Assembly (NCBI GenBank): GCA_001687465.1
Contig: LVLI01000336.1
Span: forward strand, 1 to 64,000
Length of the DNA: 64,000 nucleotides
DNA from: Halocafeteria seosinensis
Lineage: Eukaryota > Sar > Bigyra > Bicosoecida
Reading direction: 5' to 3'
This document shows positions 51,367-62,876 of this stretch, piece by piece. Position numbers and translations under genes: made by a program. Positions within the stretch are counted from its first letter, which is position 1. The number at the start of each line of letters is the position of its first letter. A model generated the notes under the pieces. That model saw nothing but the letters and a program-made list of their open reading frames with translations. It was not told the DNA's origin and ran no database searches.

Positions 51367-51486
51367 GTCAGCGGCCATACTACGTAGAGTACACCGGACT
51401 CCCATCAGAACTCCGTTAGTTAAGCTGCGTTAGGCTTGGTCAGTACTGAGGTGGGGGACCACTCGGGAAGCCCAGGTGCTGCTGAC
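51367..51486 (+). rRNA. 5S ribosomal RNA
   Basis: A 120-nt gene recognised by sequence. The terminal helix GTCAGC (51367-51372) pairs with GCTGAC (51481-51486). The 5' GGCCATAC block is followed by CATCAGAACTCCG, AGTTAAGCTGCG (box A, from 51418), TTGGTCAGTACTGAGGTGGG (box C region) and GGGAAGCCCAGGTGCTGC. This order is canonical for eukaryotic 5S rRNA. A run of seven Ts at 51491-51497 gives the Pol III stop. It is a single copy here, standing alone between two protein genes rather than in an array. Confidence 0.95.
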
Positions 51487-51490
51487 TTAA

Positions 51491-51497
51491 TTTTTTT
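51491..51497 (+). terminator. Pol III T-run terminator of the 5S gene
   Basis: Seven consecutive Ts begin 5 nt after the paired 3' end of the 5S gene, the expected RNA polymerase III termination signal. Confidence 0.8.
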
Positions 51498-52111
51498 GTT
51501 TTCTATTTTTGAACTATAAGTTGTCACACGGTCCATAGATTTATATGGATCATCATATGCCTCAATGCCGACAAGGTCCTGAATGTGCCACTTACCCTGG
51601 TGTCAGTTGCCATATTGCCCCATCAAGCAAGATCGGTCGTTTGTTTGGCTACTCGTGGCAGACCTTATCCAATGCCTGAACGTCTACCAATTGTGCATGG
51701 TATCTCTCAATTTACGGTATATAGCAACAAAAGCCTTTTGTAAAAGAGCGTACGATGACAACTCGACTACAATTCCATGTGCCGTATGCGCTTTCCAGGC
51801 GATCAATGCAATGAACAACACAGTATATGTCTTTTAGTCCCTGCGGTTTAGATGAATGAATATTATTCTATGTTCCTACCAATAGTGGGTGGATTCCTAG
51901 CATGGTCGGACTCGGTCGAGTTCGCAAGAAGGCGGTCGCACTCCCCGCGTCGCAACAGTTTCATTCCAGGCTTTATTACATACACCACGCATTCGAGTTG
52001 GCTGATCAATGCTACATGCCGGTGGGATGAGCATCTACCTATAAGCGACACCCGTGCGTGTGTGTAGTGGTGTGAATAGCTACCAATCCTCTTTTGGGGG
52101 GCGTTAGAATC
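51498..52111. other. Intergenic region, nothing recognised
   Basis: About 610 bp between the 5S terminator and the glycosyltransferase ATG. No tRNA, repeat or coding exon was found; it presumably holds the promoter of the next gene. Confidence 0.4.
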
Positions 52112-54369
52112 ATGGATGGACGCCTGGGGAAAGCTTCCTCTGGGCGTAATGGAGGCATAAAGGCAAAATCTCGAAAGGATGGTTCTTCCTTGTCGGGGAT
52201 GAAGAGCCGCACAATTCTCGTTGGAGTGATCATGTGTTTTGCATCCATGATGCTCTGTATGGTGGCGTTGAGCGACATGACGATGTTTTCGACAGATGAC
52301 AGCACTGTTTCGGGGGGACTTCGCAATGCAGATACTACTGCTAGTACAACTAATCGCATTCATGCAATTACATCCTACTTTAGGCAAGCCGGCGGGAGCG
52401 CCACGGCGGATGAACGAGAAATAGAGCAGAGTGGAAGTGATGGTTCCGCTACAGACACCGGGGAGGGTGGCTCAGATGAACATAAATCGCCATCGGTGGA
52501 GCAGCTAGACGACATTACTGGCCCGAAGACCAAGGAGGACCAAAAAGGTAAGAAGGAGCCTCCGGCTGAGAAGAAGGAAGAAGAGACGCGGGATGACAAG
52601 GGAATGCCCCTAGAAACTGCCGGCAACTCTCAAGAGGAGACAGACAAGACCGAGCAGGAAACTGGGGTGAAAGATAATAACAAGGGTGAGAAGGACCAAG
52701 ATTCAGTAAAAGCGAGTGAACAACAATCGGGGACAGATAATGACGGTGAGAAAGACCAGGAATCAGCAAAAACGAGTGAACGAACTGGGGCTGCCCAATC
52801 GGGTGAAGACAACAAGAGTGATAAGGAACAGGGTTCAACAAAACCGAGTGAACAAACGATAGAAAGTTCTGCATCCCTCGAATGGAGAAGTGGCCCTGTT
52901 AGGTGGATGCCATTCCCTTCGTCGAAGCTGAGTGCCGCCGAATACAAGGAGCTCATGAGACCGTCTAAGCGTTTAGCGGATGAGGCTCATATCGAGTATC
53001 ATAAGCTAGAAGCGCTGCACGAGTTGGCACAAGATGCAGATAAGTACCGTGCAAAATTACCTCCGAACGCCATATCGGAGAAGATGACCCTCCCCGAAGA
53101 TGTTCCGGTATCGTTCCACGTGAAAAGACATCATAATTTCTTGTGGGGTCGAAAGCAGTTTCGGCATAACCTAACCGAATGGGAGACGAAAACTTGTAAG
53201 GCGGAACGCGAGTACCATGTGCAGAAGGTCGAAGGGCTGAGCGATCGCTCTACGTTTGCAAGCTCCTCTGCCGAACTTGTGCAGCGATCATTTCAATTAT
53301 TGAATACTACGTACGAGGATGAGCTTGAAGAAGACATCTTTTCGCAGAAAGGACGAGTACTCGAATATCCCTTTTGTGACCTTCGCAAATGCCCCCAAGA
53401 ACGGTACCCTTTCATGTATTTTATTATACCTCACCGAAATCGAGTAACAAATCTGCTACGGTTGCTTTCCTCTGTGCGGAATGCTACGGCACGGTGTGAT
53501 GAGACCCCTCCCTGGTATCACTGCTTGTGTATGTACGTGAGTGATTACGACACCTTTTCAAAGACTCCCTTATCGGCAGATTTAGAGCATGTCTGGAGAG
53601 ACCGGGTGCGATTGATTTCGAGAGCTCCTGCCACCGCTCCCTGGATAAAAGCAAAGGTACATGTTGCTCAAATGGCGGTTGGATCTGGATGAATAAATGT
53701 ATGATTTAGTTTCCTGGATGTGTGTACGCAGACATATAACTCAGCACTACGATATATCCCAACGCCATCGACGAGGAGTCTCGTATTCCATATAGATGCG
53801 GACTTGGTCGCTATGAACACCACGTTTATAGATAACGGATTGGCGGCTACAATAGCAGGTACGCTGTGCTACTTTACCCGGTTCTGATCAACTAATTCGA
53901 CATGAACGTGCTGCAGGCAAGAGAGTGTCGTTTCCGATTGTTATGGGCACTCGGAGTCCTATCAAGAATGTGGACGAGCTCTTTGAGCACCATTTCAACG
54001 GTACTATATTTGATTCAAAGGTCAGCTGGATCCGTAAATGGGGAGTCGGTATGACATGGTTCTACCTCTACGATGACAATATTGGCTTCTTGTAAGTTCC
54101 CCTGCCGCATATCTTTCCCTTGAAATTCGTATTAGCGGCAATTTCTTCATGTATCCAGTGGTCCTTCTGTCAACAAGACAACTTGGGGTGGGGAAGACAA
54201 CCTCTTCTTTAGACAGTTTATAATACTGAGTAGAAAGAAGGAAACTCAAAGTCCAAGCAGATACACCGATAGGTCGCTTTGGCATATTTGGCATCCCCAG
54301 GTGATGAACTGGAAAAAGAGCAGAGATGGTTTGACGGTTAACAAAGCGAAACACCCTAGTGTAAGATAA
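52112..54369 (+). CDS. Type II membrane glycosyltransferase, chondroitin GalNAc-transferase-like, 685 aa
   Basis: Exons 52112-53656, 53732-53858, 53917-54091 and 54159-54369 join in frame. A short cytosolic tail, one TM (ILVGVIMCFASMMLCMVAL) and a long charged stem give type II Golgi topology. The stem has imperfect repeats of about 22 residues (EKDQDSVKASEQ, EKDQESAKTSER, DKEQGSTKPSEQ). The catalytic domain opens FIIPHRNRVTNLLRLLSSV, carries the metal-binding DxD in HIDADLV, and later WGGEDNLFFRQ and HIWHP. This combination (I/VP-x-R, DxD, WGxED, HxWH) is that of the beta-4-GalNAc/Gal-transferase and CHGN group, which add GalNAc or glucuronate-linked sugars with a UDP-sugar and Mn2+. The exact sugar is not predictable. 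The reading frame runs on past the first donor for 11 codons, so splicing is needed to retain the DxD. Confidence 0.85.
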
Positions 54370-54391
54370 ATTAGTTTAATAATAGCAACAT

Positions 54392-55053
54392 TTAACCGGG
54401 TCGTAAGGTCCCGTTTGGTATCATCGCCATAAGATCGATTCGCAATTTACTTAGAGTAACCCCCAATGCTCCTCCACAGTGATTCATGAGCTCCAATGTA
54501 ATTGACGTATTGGCTCTCCAGGACTTTAAATTGGCGCCACATACAATGAGATACTCCGATTTTAGACAGGGATGAAATAGCTGGTCGTTTGCTATAACGT
54601 TGGCGAGGATAGAACCCAGTAATCTGACATCAAACATTAGATGGAACTCAGGGCAGATAACCGAAAAATGACGACGAGTGCCATCATTTCTAAGCGAAAA
54701 CTGGCTCAGTTCTTGTGTGCCCAACAAGTGGCCGACCAATTCAATCAACTGACACAGTGTGTAACTACTTTGACTGGTACTGATCTAAGGACGAACCTCG
54801 TAAGCAATCAAGGCGTCATCACCAGCTATGTCGGGTAAAGCAGTAGTAGTAATGTATATTTTGTCCTACCAGCGAAGTGGAACTACGGTAAACGCTATAC
54901 AAGGTTTGGGGAAGACATTGCTTTAACATTCCTTCTGTCCGCACGAAGGGTGTTCCGTCTCCGGTGAGTAACGGACTCAGTCTTAGCTAGGGTGCTATCT
55001 ATAATGATGAGTTCTTTGGTCAAAGCGAATTGCAGACCGCATAACAAACTCAT
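54392..55053 (-). CDS. Possible small gene overlapping the FkbM stop codon, 192 aa if spliced
   Basis: An open frame of 118 codons (54748-54392) without its own ATG extends upstream through two candidate exons, 54865-54797 and 55053-54901. All join in phase 0 to an ATG at 55053 whose last two bases lie in the TGA of the FkbM gene (ATGA overlap). The two introns would be 35 and 48 nt, shorter than any other intron here, and one donor is GTATAG, so the model is weak. The last exon (LIELVGHLLGTQELSQFSLR...) reads like ordinary coding sequence. No family is recognised. It could be a real short gene with a different 5' end, a 3' remnant, or chance. Confidence 0.3.
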
Positions 55054-56389
55054 CTCCGAAAGCTACGCTTGCGTGCTGGTGAGGCCTTGTCTGAAGAAGC
55101 AACTTCCTTCGGAGCAGTGTGACCTTCACGGAGGATATACCCGCTATCATCCGCAGTCAGGGAGTCACTTGGCTCCCGAAGAGCATACAACATGCAAACT
55201 TCAGAAGAGATCTCCGAGCCGGTTTTGTCTTTACCGTCCTCGCGTTCAGTTGCGCGCCAATACACGTGGAAGCCCTTCTTCCTGAGAAAATCACGAATCT
55301 GATATACCCTTTCAAAGCTCTCCACTTCCAGTGCAACCTGTTCATCATACAGTGCACGTGCAAACGACAAAACCATATAGCGCGAACACTTAAGCTATGC
55401 ACACTTACCTGCTGGACAATGGGCCATTGATCATCATTAATTCCTTCGAGAACAGAGAATTCAGCTCCTTCGACATCGACCTGTGACACAATTGCACATA
55501 TCAACGAGGTTGTTGTTCCATAAACCAGCTATATCGCCCCTATAGATTTTCATACTTTTAGGAGATCGATCGTTTCTATTTTTTCCTCCTTGATAACATC
55601 ACCAAGTCTTCGTAGATGGCAGGGTACCTTTTCTTTGCGTGTTGCCCACCTCATCACCAGTTTCAACAAACATACATAAATAAAACGAGGGATGAATCGC
55701 AGCGCCGCCTGACTTCCTGTCAACACTGTAGCCATGTCTTGAGTCACTCTTTCCACTCTAGCATCAGCTAATTCATGACTGCTGGTTGACCAAATCGATG
55801 CATTCGGGTGGTGCTCGAAAACTACATCTGTCTCCTTGTCATTAAGACCGAATGGGAATCTGCATCTCCATAAACGCGTCGTGAATCAAGAAACTCGCCT
55901 GCACTCATGGGGCTGTACTTACGGTCTGATACGCCCATTGCCATACGCTTGCGCATTTTTCTCCAGTACTTCAAACGTGCTGGGAATTGGCTCGAACGCA
56001 TACACATCCGCTTCCCCTTCACATTCCCGATACACCCACATGGAGAACATACCAATGTTGGCGCCTGCGTCGATGACTGTGGAGCCTCGTCCCAACTTGA
56101 TTCCTCCGTCCCGGTAACTTGCCTTGTCAAAAATCTCTTCATAGAGCACATTTGTCTCAAAACCGGACCATGCGTAGATGAACATGCCGTTGGGGAGTTT
56201 ATGCGCCTTCTTTAAGTGTTTCTTCTCATCTTTCTTCGAGCCTATAAGGAGGTACAGCACCAATAGAGTGCTCAAAATGATCCCTGCCCAGAATAAAGGC
56301 CCATGCCCTTCTGAAGAAGAGCAACAACTAGCTGTAGCAGAGGTCTCGCCGACGGCCGTGGCGCCCGGAAATGACATTATCCACTGCAT
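55050..56389 (-). CDS. FkbM-family SAM-dependent methyltransferase with membrane anchor, 376 aa
   Basis: Four exons (56389-55923, 55859-55556, 55480-55409, 55337-55050) keep frame across introns of 63-75 nt. An N-terminal TM (LFWAGIILSTLLVLYLLIG) makes it a membrane protein, probably type II. The Rossmann SAM site is VIDAGANIGMFSMW with the acidic VYAFEPIPSTFEVL strand, and the FkbM end motif is VDVEGAEFSVLEGI. FkbM proteins methylate hydroxyls of polyketides, sugars or glycans; eukaryotic members such as METTL24-like proteins are often secretory-pathway anchored. The substrate is unknown. The tail after the domain is Ser/Lys-rich. Proximity to a GalNAc-T-like gene is suggestive of glycan work but is only positional. 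Confidence 0.88.
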
Positions 56390-56757
56390 ATTGACCTACC
56401 CGGGGCAAGGAGGGTAGGAAAACAACAATGCCCTGGTTAGTTAATACGCACTTATAGAAGGTCAAGAACCAACCCCGAAATGAGAGAGCAAAGTTAATTT
56501 TCTTGGTGCGGAATTTGCTGGAAGTTCGAATTTACGGTTTAAATCTCGATTACGCAAAACGATATTCATGCAAAGTGTGGTATGAGTTCAGATTAATGAG
56601 ATTCGACGGTTGTCTCCGCACCCACGACACGTTGAGTCACCAAGTGGAGAGCAAAGCGTGCTTCCCAATGTTTGTTATTATTAACTTGGGCTTGACGGGG
56701 AAGAGTTTTGGCTCGCTGTATACTCTCCTCATTGGCTACTACATCTGATAACAGAGT
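56390..56757. other. Intergenic region upstream of the FkbM gene
   Basis: About 370 bp between the Bet1-like stop and the FkbM ATG, both on the minus strand. A/T-richer than the genes; no motif or gene was recognised. Confidence 0.4.
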
Positions 56758-57579
56758 CTACCTTATAAATAACCAGTACACTAGTAAGAATGCGCCTACA
56801 ACAAACATGACGAGAATGCACATATGGCTCTGAGCTCCACTATTGAGCAAGCCATCCAAACTCCTCATGGTGGAGCCCAACATTCCCTCTGTTTGACCCA
56901 TATTATCCGACTGCGAAATTAAACACATGACAAGCAGCATACTTATCCTTAGACACATCGGAGACTTGTGTAATTAGCATACCATGCCGTCTAATAACCT
57001 ATTATGTTCTGCAACTTCGGATGAAACTTGCGTAGTAACCTGCATGTACACCCACCCATTCACGACCGTGCAATTCTTCCAAAGATACGCACGCATAGGT
57101 ACTCTTACGTTCTTGAGTTGCGTCACTTTGTTCTCTAAATCCGAGAGCATTCTATTATTATCCTCTTCGAAGATTCTGTTGGTTTCCTCATTACTACGCA
57201 CAGAGGCGCTGTTGGAGGAGCTATCGTGGCCACTCTGTCCCTGCACCACCAACGACTCCATAATACCACACACGGAGTATTCCATTTCTCGTGCACACAA
57301 ACCGAGCCTTACCCATCCTGAGGATCCATTGGAGTTGGTGTTATTGGTGCCAAATAAGGCCCTTCGTTCCTTGGAGCGATTACTCATTTTCTGCGCCGTC
57401 GAAGGGTTAGAGGGCGGTGCACGAGCAGTCTGTTGTCCTCTCGCTCCGAATCCGTATATTCGAGGAGGTCCAGACGCTTTGTTATCCCCTGGTAAGGGAG
57501 CTCCTCGTCCTGTAGTTTGCTCAGAGGCTGTGTTATTCACTGAATGAGTTTCTCCCGCGTTGGAGGTCCTATAGCGCAT
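56758..57579 (-). CDS. Bet1-like Qc-SNARE, 202 aa
   Basis: Exons 57579-57313, 57240-57109, 57039-56983 and 56910-56758 have consensus GTAAGG/GTAAGA/GTATGC donors. The SNARE helix starts ETNRIFEEDNNRMLSDLENK and continues VSSEVAEHNRLLDGM (the zero-layer Gln region lies in the next exon), then GMLGSTMRSLDGLL and a short linker before a C-terminal TM (MCILVMFVVGAFLLVYWLFI). This pattern (LGSTM...L followed at once by TM) is typical of Bet1, the ER-Golgi Qc-SNARE that pairs with Sed5, Bos1 and Sec22. The N-terminal extension of about 110 Gly/Ser/Pro-rich residues is longer than in yeast and human Bet1 (about 118-142 residues in total). Subtype Bet1 over Sft1 is a reasoned choice. Confidence 0.82.
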
Positions 57580-58703
57580 GACAACCCCACAATTACATTA
57601 AGAGGAAATGGATTATCGTCTGACTGATGATATTTATTTATCTACACCACACAAACATGCTCTTGACAATACAAATAAGCTGACCCCGTACTTCATTGAC
57701 CCCGTGCTTCAAGTGTGTAGAGGTTGGTTCATGCAGCATGAATCATGCTGCAGTCTACAGCAGCTACGCTAGACGCTCTTGGAGCCTATACAGAGGAGCA
57801 CCAAGAGATTTCAATTTATCCATACGACAATATACATGATTCTCCGTATCCACGCGGTGTATTCATCTTTCATGCATCCAACCATGGACGACTGACTGAT
57901 TCAATGGAACTCTACCAACACGACAGTCTAAGAATGGAGAACCCTTGTCATTGCATCGTATCCCCAAGAGCGATTGTCCTAATCCATACAGCAGCAGTAG
58001 CACCATCTTAAAGAGCGCTATGCCGTCATCTTGGAAGACAAGCAGAGAAAGGGCTTGATGATGCCACTGTCCTCAGAGGTATTCTCCCTCGCTGTCGATG
58101 CCGAATATTTCACTAATTGCTTTGGCGTATGCATATCTATCATCCACCATCGTCCTCTTCATCGCTTCCTAAACATAGTGCCGTCTGATCCTCCGAATGT
58201 GTTGTAAATGAGCTGGATTGGAACTTCCCGAGGGCTCCTCCGTACGTGGTCCAGCTACTGGACAGTCCTACAACAGCCGGCCTCCTTGCTCTGGCACCAT
58301 TGACAGACTGTATTTGCCTCCGTGTAGATCTGAATCGAATGAAAAACTACGGTATCAGATGCCTAGGGAGTTTCCGACGACCATGTAAACCTACCGCCCA
58401 AGAAGTCCCACCAGTCGATGTCCCCTACAAGTCCACATCCTCCCCAGAGTTACAAGTACATCCACGGGCTTTGTTGATTTTCTACCTACTAGTGTACGTA
58501 AAGGAGAAGTTAATTAAAGTGAACCTTGTTTCCATTTTGTGACACATAAGATACTGTCAACAACCCAACGATTTGATACCAAACTACGGTCAGCAGCACC
58601 TTGTTGGTGGCCAAGTTGATGGCCCAACGAACTCTTCCTACCCAGGGTTGTCTTTCCCTTCGATTGTGTCTTGAACATCAAGATAGAATTCATATCATAT
58701 CAA
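57580..58703. other. Intergenic region with a 21-bp palindrome, no supported gene
   Basis: About 1.1 kb. TGCAGCATGA, a central A, and its inverse complement form a perfect palindrome at 57732-57752, 153-173 bp upstream of the Bet1-like ATG. Short ORFs on the plus strand at 57745-58011 and 58246-58542 show no splice partners, domains or conserved pattern. Confidence 0.35.
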
Positions 58704-60499
58704 TTACTTGTTGTCCTCCTCTTTCTTCTCTTCCTTGGCCTTTGCTTTGGCTTCGATACCTTGCAAGTTCTTGGATGCCTTCTTGGCCCACTTATTGGCG
58801 AGCCAATCCTCTTTACCTGCTTTCTCAATGGAGAGCTTAAGTCTCCATCGGAAAAGAATATCATCCGTGACATGGCTATGCTCAGGGCGAACCATTCGTT
58901 CCAATGCTTCGGCAGCATAGCGTTTCGACCAGATGTTATCAGTGTCTTGCATAATCTTCAGTGTCTTCTTCGGAACTTCGTACTCTTCAAACGCTTTTGA
59001 GGGTCCATCGCCTGACTTTTTACATCGTTTAGTTATACCTTTTATTCCGAGAAGAGCAAACTTCTGTGCTTCTGGGTTATCTTCCATCTCCGCAAGTTTT
59101 AGCAACGCCGGTACAACTTCGTATTTCACCAATTCCTCAGAATCAAATGAGTGGTGGCTGATACTGCAGCAAAGGAACTTAGCTGCACTTTCATATGCTG
59201 GAAAGACCAAAGGCTGTTTCGCTTCACTATCCTTGTGAATGAACGATAGAATAAAACGTGGACCGCCAACTCCGTGTAAGACAGCAACGACAACAGGGTA
59301 AACCAGGCTTCCGACGTCACCGTGTTCGGCAAGATCCACGCCTTTCTCCCGGTAATGCCAGGCCAGTTGTGCCAGTATACCCAATACAGGCTGAATTATT
59401 GACGGCTCATTAGACATAAGGTTCCGGATAACTGTGCCACTGACTGATTTGTCTTCCATGCCTGAGTCATCGCACCCGGCACAAGATGAAACGAATAATG
59501 AACTCATTTGAACATTATTGTCCATACCTTGCGCTTCTGTTTGAGCAATATTACTTAGCGCCTGAAACGCTAAAGACTTTGCTTCTATAGAGCTGTGTTT
59601 ATTGGCTATAGAAACCAACGTGGGAATGATTTGGGATTGTGCCTCGACAGAATGCTTGATCCTGTATGATAGTCAAAATACAGTATTATGGGCATGCCAT
59701 CATCATCGTTATATACCATGGGTGTAACAACTTACTTGTCCCTTATCTCTTTTTGAGTAAAATGTGTCAGAGCAACCACAGCTTCCAGAGCACATCTGCA
59801 GATATTACCAAACCAAGAGCCGGAAATATTGATTTCTCAGTGCATATCGTCCAGGCACGGTGGGGTTTTTTTTTCCAGCAAGTCGAACGTACGTCTCAAT
59901 ATCTGCTTCTTCACCTTGGGAAGCGACAGTTGTCAACGCGTATAAGAAACCTTTATCCAAGAGCGCCGGTTTCAGGTCCGATTCTCGTGCTGAGGCGAGT
60001 ACCTGTAAGCGAACAAGCAAGCCAGCCAATCTCCCATATCAATCCACGCCATCTATAGGCGAAATCGTCTCCTAGAGGGACGTACCTCCCATAAATAGCG
60101 TCTATCTCGTGCAGCATTGAAGTCTTTCAGTCTCTGCAGAGCTTCCATCTGTTGTCTGCAGGTGCCAAACACGCTTCCAGTGGCACAGGCACGCGTAAAC
60201 TACAAGTTCAGAATCACGTACTGTTCATTTCGAAGGGGACTGGACATATTTGGACCCTGGGAAGCCTCATTATCCTCCTCTTCAGCTGCTGAAGCCACGC
60301 CCGTGGCGGTCAGGCCCAAGGCCATGACCATTATTTGTCCATAATGATTCAATGTTTCAGGTTTGTTGTCTTTATATGATGAGTTGTACCTAGCACAGCT
60401 CACAAGGGGGCTGGATAGGGGTAATAAGGCTCTGTTATGGCGTATAAAAGGCCCTCGTAGGGAGGAGATACTTCTCCTCCAAGAGACTTTTACGGACAT
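58704..60499 (-). CDS. ARM/HEAT-like repeat protein with organelle-type presequence, 491 aa
   Basis: Five exons (60499-60222, 60155-60086, 60002-59893, 59795-59736, 59661-58704) join in frame. The N terminus MSVKVSWRRSISSLRGPF is Arg/Ser-rich with no acidic residues, a mitochondrial-type presequence. The body is alpha-helical repeats with the ARM flavour (CALEAVVALTHFTQKEIRDK, EAKSLAFQALSNIA, AQKFALLGIKGIT, YAAEALERMV), ending in a Lys/Glu-rich coiled tail. ARM solenoids bind partners rather than catalyse reactions. I do not recognise a named family. A plastid target peptide is an alternative if the organism has a plastid. A 21-bp palindrome lies 212-232 bp upstream of the ATG. Confidence 0.75.
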
Positions 60500-61197
60500 T
60501 ATATGCCCTCCCTACGCTCTTTTCAAGCCTCTATACACAACATACATACACTACAGGGTAGCCGTGCATGTACCAAGTGAAAATGGAGTACTATTCACTA
60601 TCTAATCCACCGTGTACGTCTCATCTAGAGGGAGGAGAGACCGATGATTAAGACATTGACATACGGTATACGCGATAATATTCACTCATTACATCCGATG
60701 GCGCTTGTGGGGTTCATTCAGTGAATGAACCACCGAGTCGCGGAATGGAATATTAAATGTGCGTATGACACATGATCTCTGAGGTCTCGTCTCATTTGAA
60801 CCATTGTAAGAACTCACTCGGTCTGGTCTTATGTGACAACTTTCGGACAAACTGTCTTCAGATGTCACACTAGTGCTTCCATGTACCCACTAGTATTGCC
60901 AGATTCCCCAAACAGTTCGTATTGAGATTGCCAGAGCACAATCAGTTAGTTATTCAGTGGGAACTTAAGTTTCTGAAGTTCTAAGTCAAAAGCAGCACTT
61001 TCTACTTAACTTGATGTGTATTCTGTAACATTGCTTCACCACTGAGGCTTGACGACACGACATCGTCAATAATATGTATAACTTGAATAACTAGGGTATC
61101 CGAGGGATTGCAGACACCCGCTATGAAAATCTAACTAAAACTTCTGCTGTACAAATCTGTTTTCTGCAAAAGCTTATAGATCGAATCAACGTATTGA
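60500..61197. other. Intergenic region with a 21-bp palindrome
   Basis: About 700 bp between two minus-strand genes. GGTTCATTCA, a central G, and the inverse complement give a perfect palindrome at 60711-60731. No coding exon or RNA gene was found. Confidence 0.4.
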
Positions 61198-62876
61198 TCA
61201 CATGGACGGCACTGTTTCTGTGTTTTCTGGGACACTAATTCCGCCCTGCATACAAGTTTAAAAATACGGGCAACTTTAGTAAGAGTACAAACAGAAGTAC
61301 GGGTCCTGCGCGAACTTACTGGGGGCGCTTCTGAGGGGCAGTAGTGATCCGAAAATCTCCCAGCCTTCATTTTACTATTGAGTTGAGTACCAGGAAGGCC
61401 GGACCCACATTCGTCATTATCAGCTGTGTCGAAGATACCACCCACCCTGGATAAAGATTGACGATTCACTGATGGTTCACTTAGTGACGAGAAGCCCAAC
61501 GACGAGGAAGAGAGGTATTCCGCTGACGCAGGGAACGCCCGTGAAATACCGGGTGGGTATTTCCGTTCAGCATCTTCATCAATAATGATCTCTCCGTCTT
61601 TATATCGAAGAGAAGACATCGGGAAAGCTTCCGTAATCCAAGGATGATGAAGAACATCTAACATCGTGTATCTTTGCGAGGGATCTTTCACGATGAGACG
61701 GGAAATCAGATCCTTCGCTAGATCTGAGATGCCTTTCCAGACTTGTGAGTTGAAACTATAATTCGCTTCTTTGGCTCTTTTCTTAATTTCTAGAGCTGGC
61801 GACCTTCCAGAGGGATCAAACGGGTGATATCCAGATAGCAGAAGAAATATTAATACACCAAGGCTCCAACAGTCGAACGATGTGTCATACCCCGGTCTAT
61901 TCGGGTCATTCATTTCTGGAGCAGCATAAGCCCACGTTCCGCAAATTTTTTGCAGCTTGTGGTTTTTCCCTAAGATTTGACTCAAGCCGAAATCCGCTAT
62001 TTTAACGTCAGCAATGTACTTGTTCTCTGGAAACGGTAAAAATGTATAAATCAATCATGCTGTTCTGATGACGACACTGTGCACATAGGAAGACGAACCT
62101 GTGAGAAGTAAATTTTCTGGTTTTAGATCGCGATGAACGATGCCTCTACTGTGTAAATATGCAAGTCCTGAGGCAACTTGCTGAAAGATTGCACGAGCGT
62201 GGGCTTCAGGGAATCTTGTGCGGTTGACAAGCTGGCAGAAAATTTCCCCTCCACGCATACTGCGTTTAAAGAGCAAATGATAGTTTCTTCACAATAAAAT
62301 GACATACTTCTAGTGTCGTTACTTACAGTTCTAACACGAACGATACACTCTTCGAAGTCTTATAAGTCCCAAAGTAACTGACGACATGGGGATGAGATTT
62401 AATGTGCTCCATCACATTATTTTCCCGATTAATCGAAGTCGCCTTAGCTTTAAACCTGGGAACATCCATTAACACATGATAGAAAAGGGGAAAGAGAAAC
62501 GTTGCATACAAGACAAGAAGCACTTACCTCGAAATGTCCTTGACAGCAACTTCTTTACCCGTCCGTTTCTCACGACCCATATATACGGTGGCGAATGAGC
62601 CACTGCAGTCCAGAACAAGGTTGCAAACTAAACATTGGCTCCCAGACCCAAATCCTCGAACTTACTCTCCTAGATGGCAGAGGATGTCATAATCCCTCTC
62701 GACGCCCTTCTTTGTGCACTGTATGAACAAGTCCGCAACGCAGCTGATGTTCAACCAGGAGTGGCGCCGTGTTATTGCATCCTACTTACAGGGATATGCT
62801 GGACAGGTTCTTCGTCCGTATAATGCGAAACACGATTGACGTCATTTCCGATTAGAGTGGAGGCCTTGCAACCCAT
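61198..62876 (-). CDS. CAMK-type Ser/Thr kinase with MGC acylation signal, 419 aa
   Basis: Seven exons (62876-62790, 62718-62666, 62602-62528, 62455-62327, 62259-62099, 62026-61320, 61245-61198) splice in frame. The N terminus MGCKAS has Gly2 for N-myristoylation and Cys3 for palmitoylation, predicting membrane attachment. Kinase landmarks: [58 protein letters not shown], and HPWITE at the end. The Ser-rich tail has no EF-hands, so it is not a CDPK; CaMK, Chk2 or DAPK-like relatives are possible. The last intron (61319-61246, 74 nt, GTAAGT/TGCAG) shifts frame. If it is retained, translation reads to a stop at 61131-61133 with a different C terminus. Confidence 0.88.

Noticed and set aside
57745-58542. 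Two plus-strand ORFs of 88 and 98 codons
   Set aside because: No domain, no splice structure, biased toward low-complexity composition; not supportable as genes.
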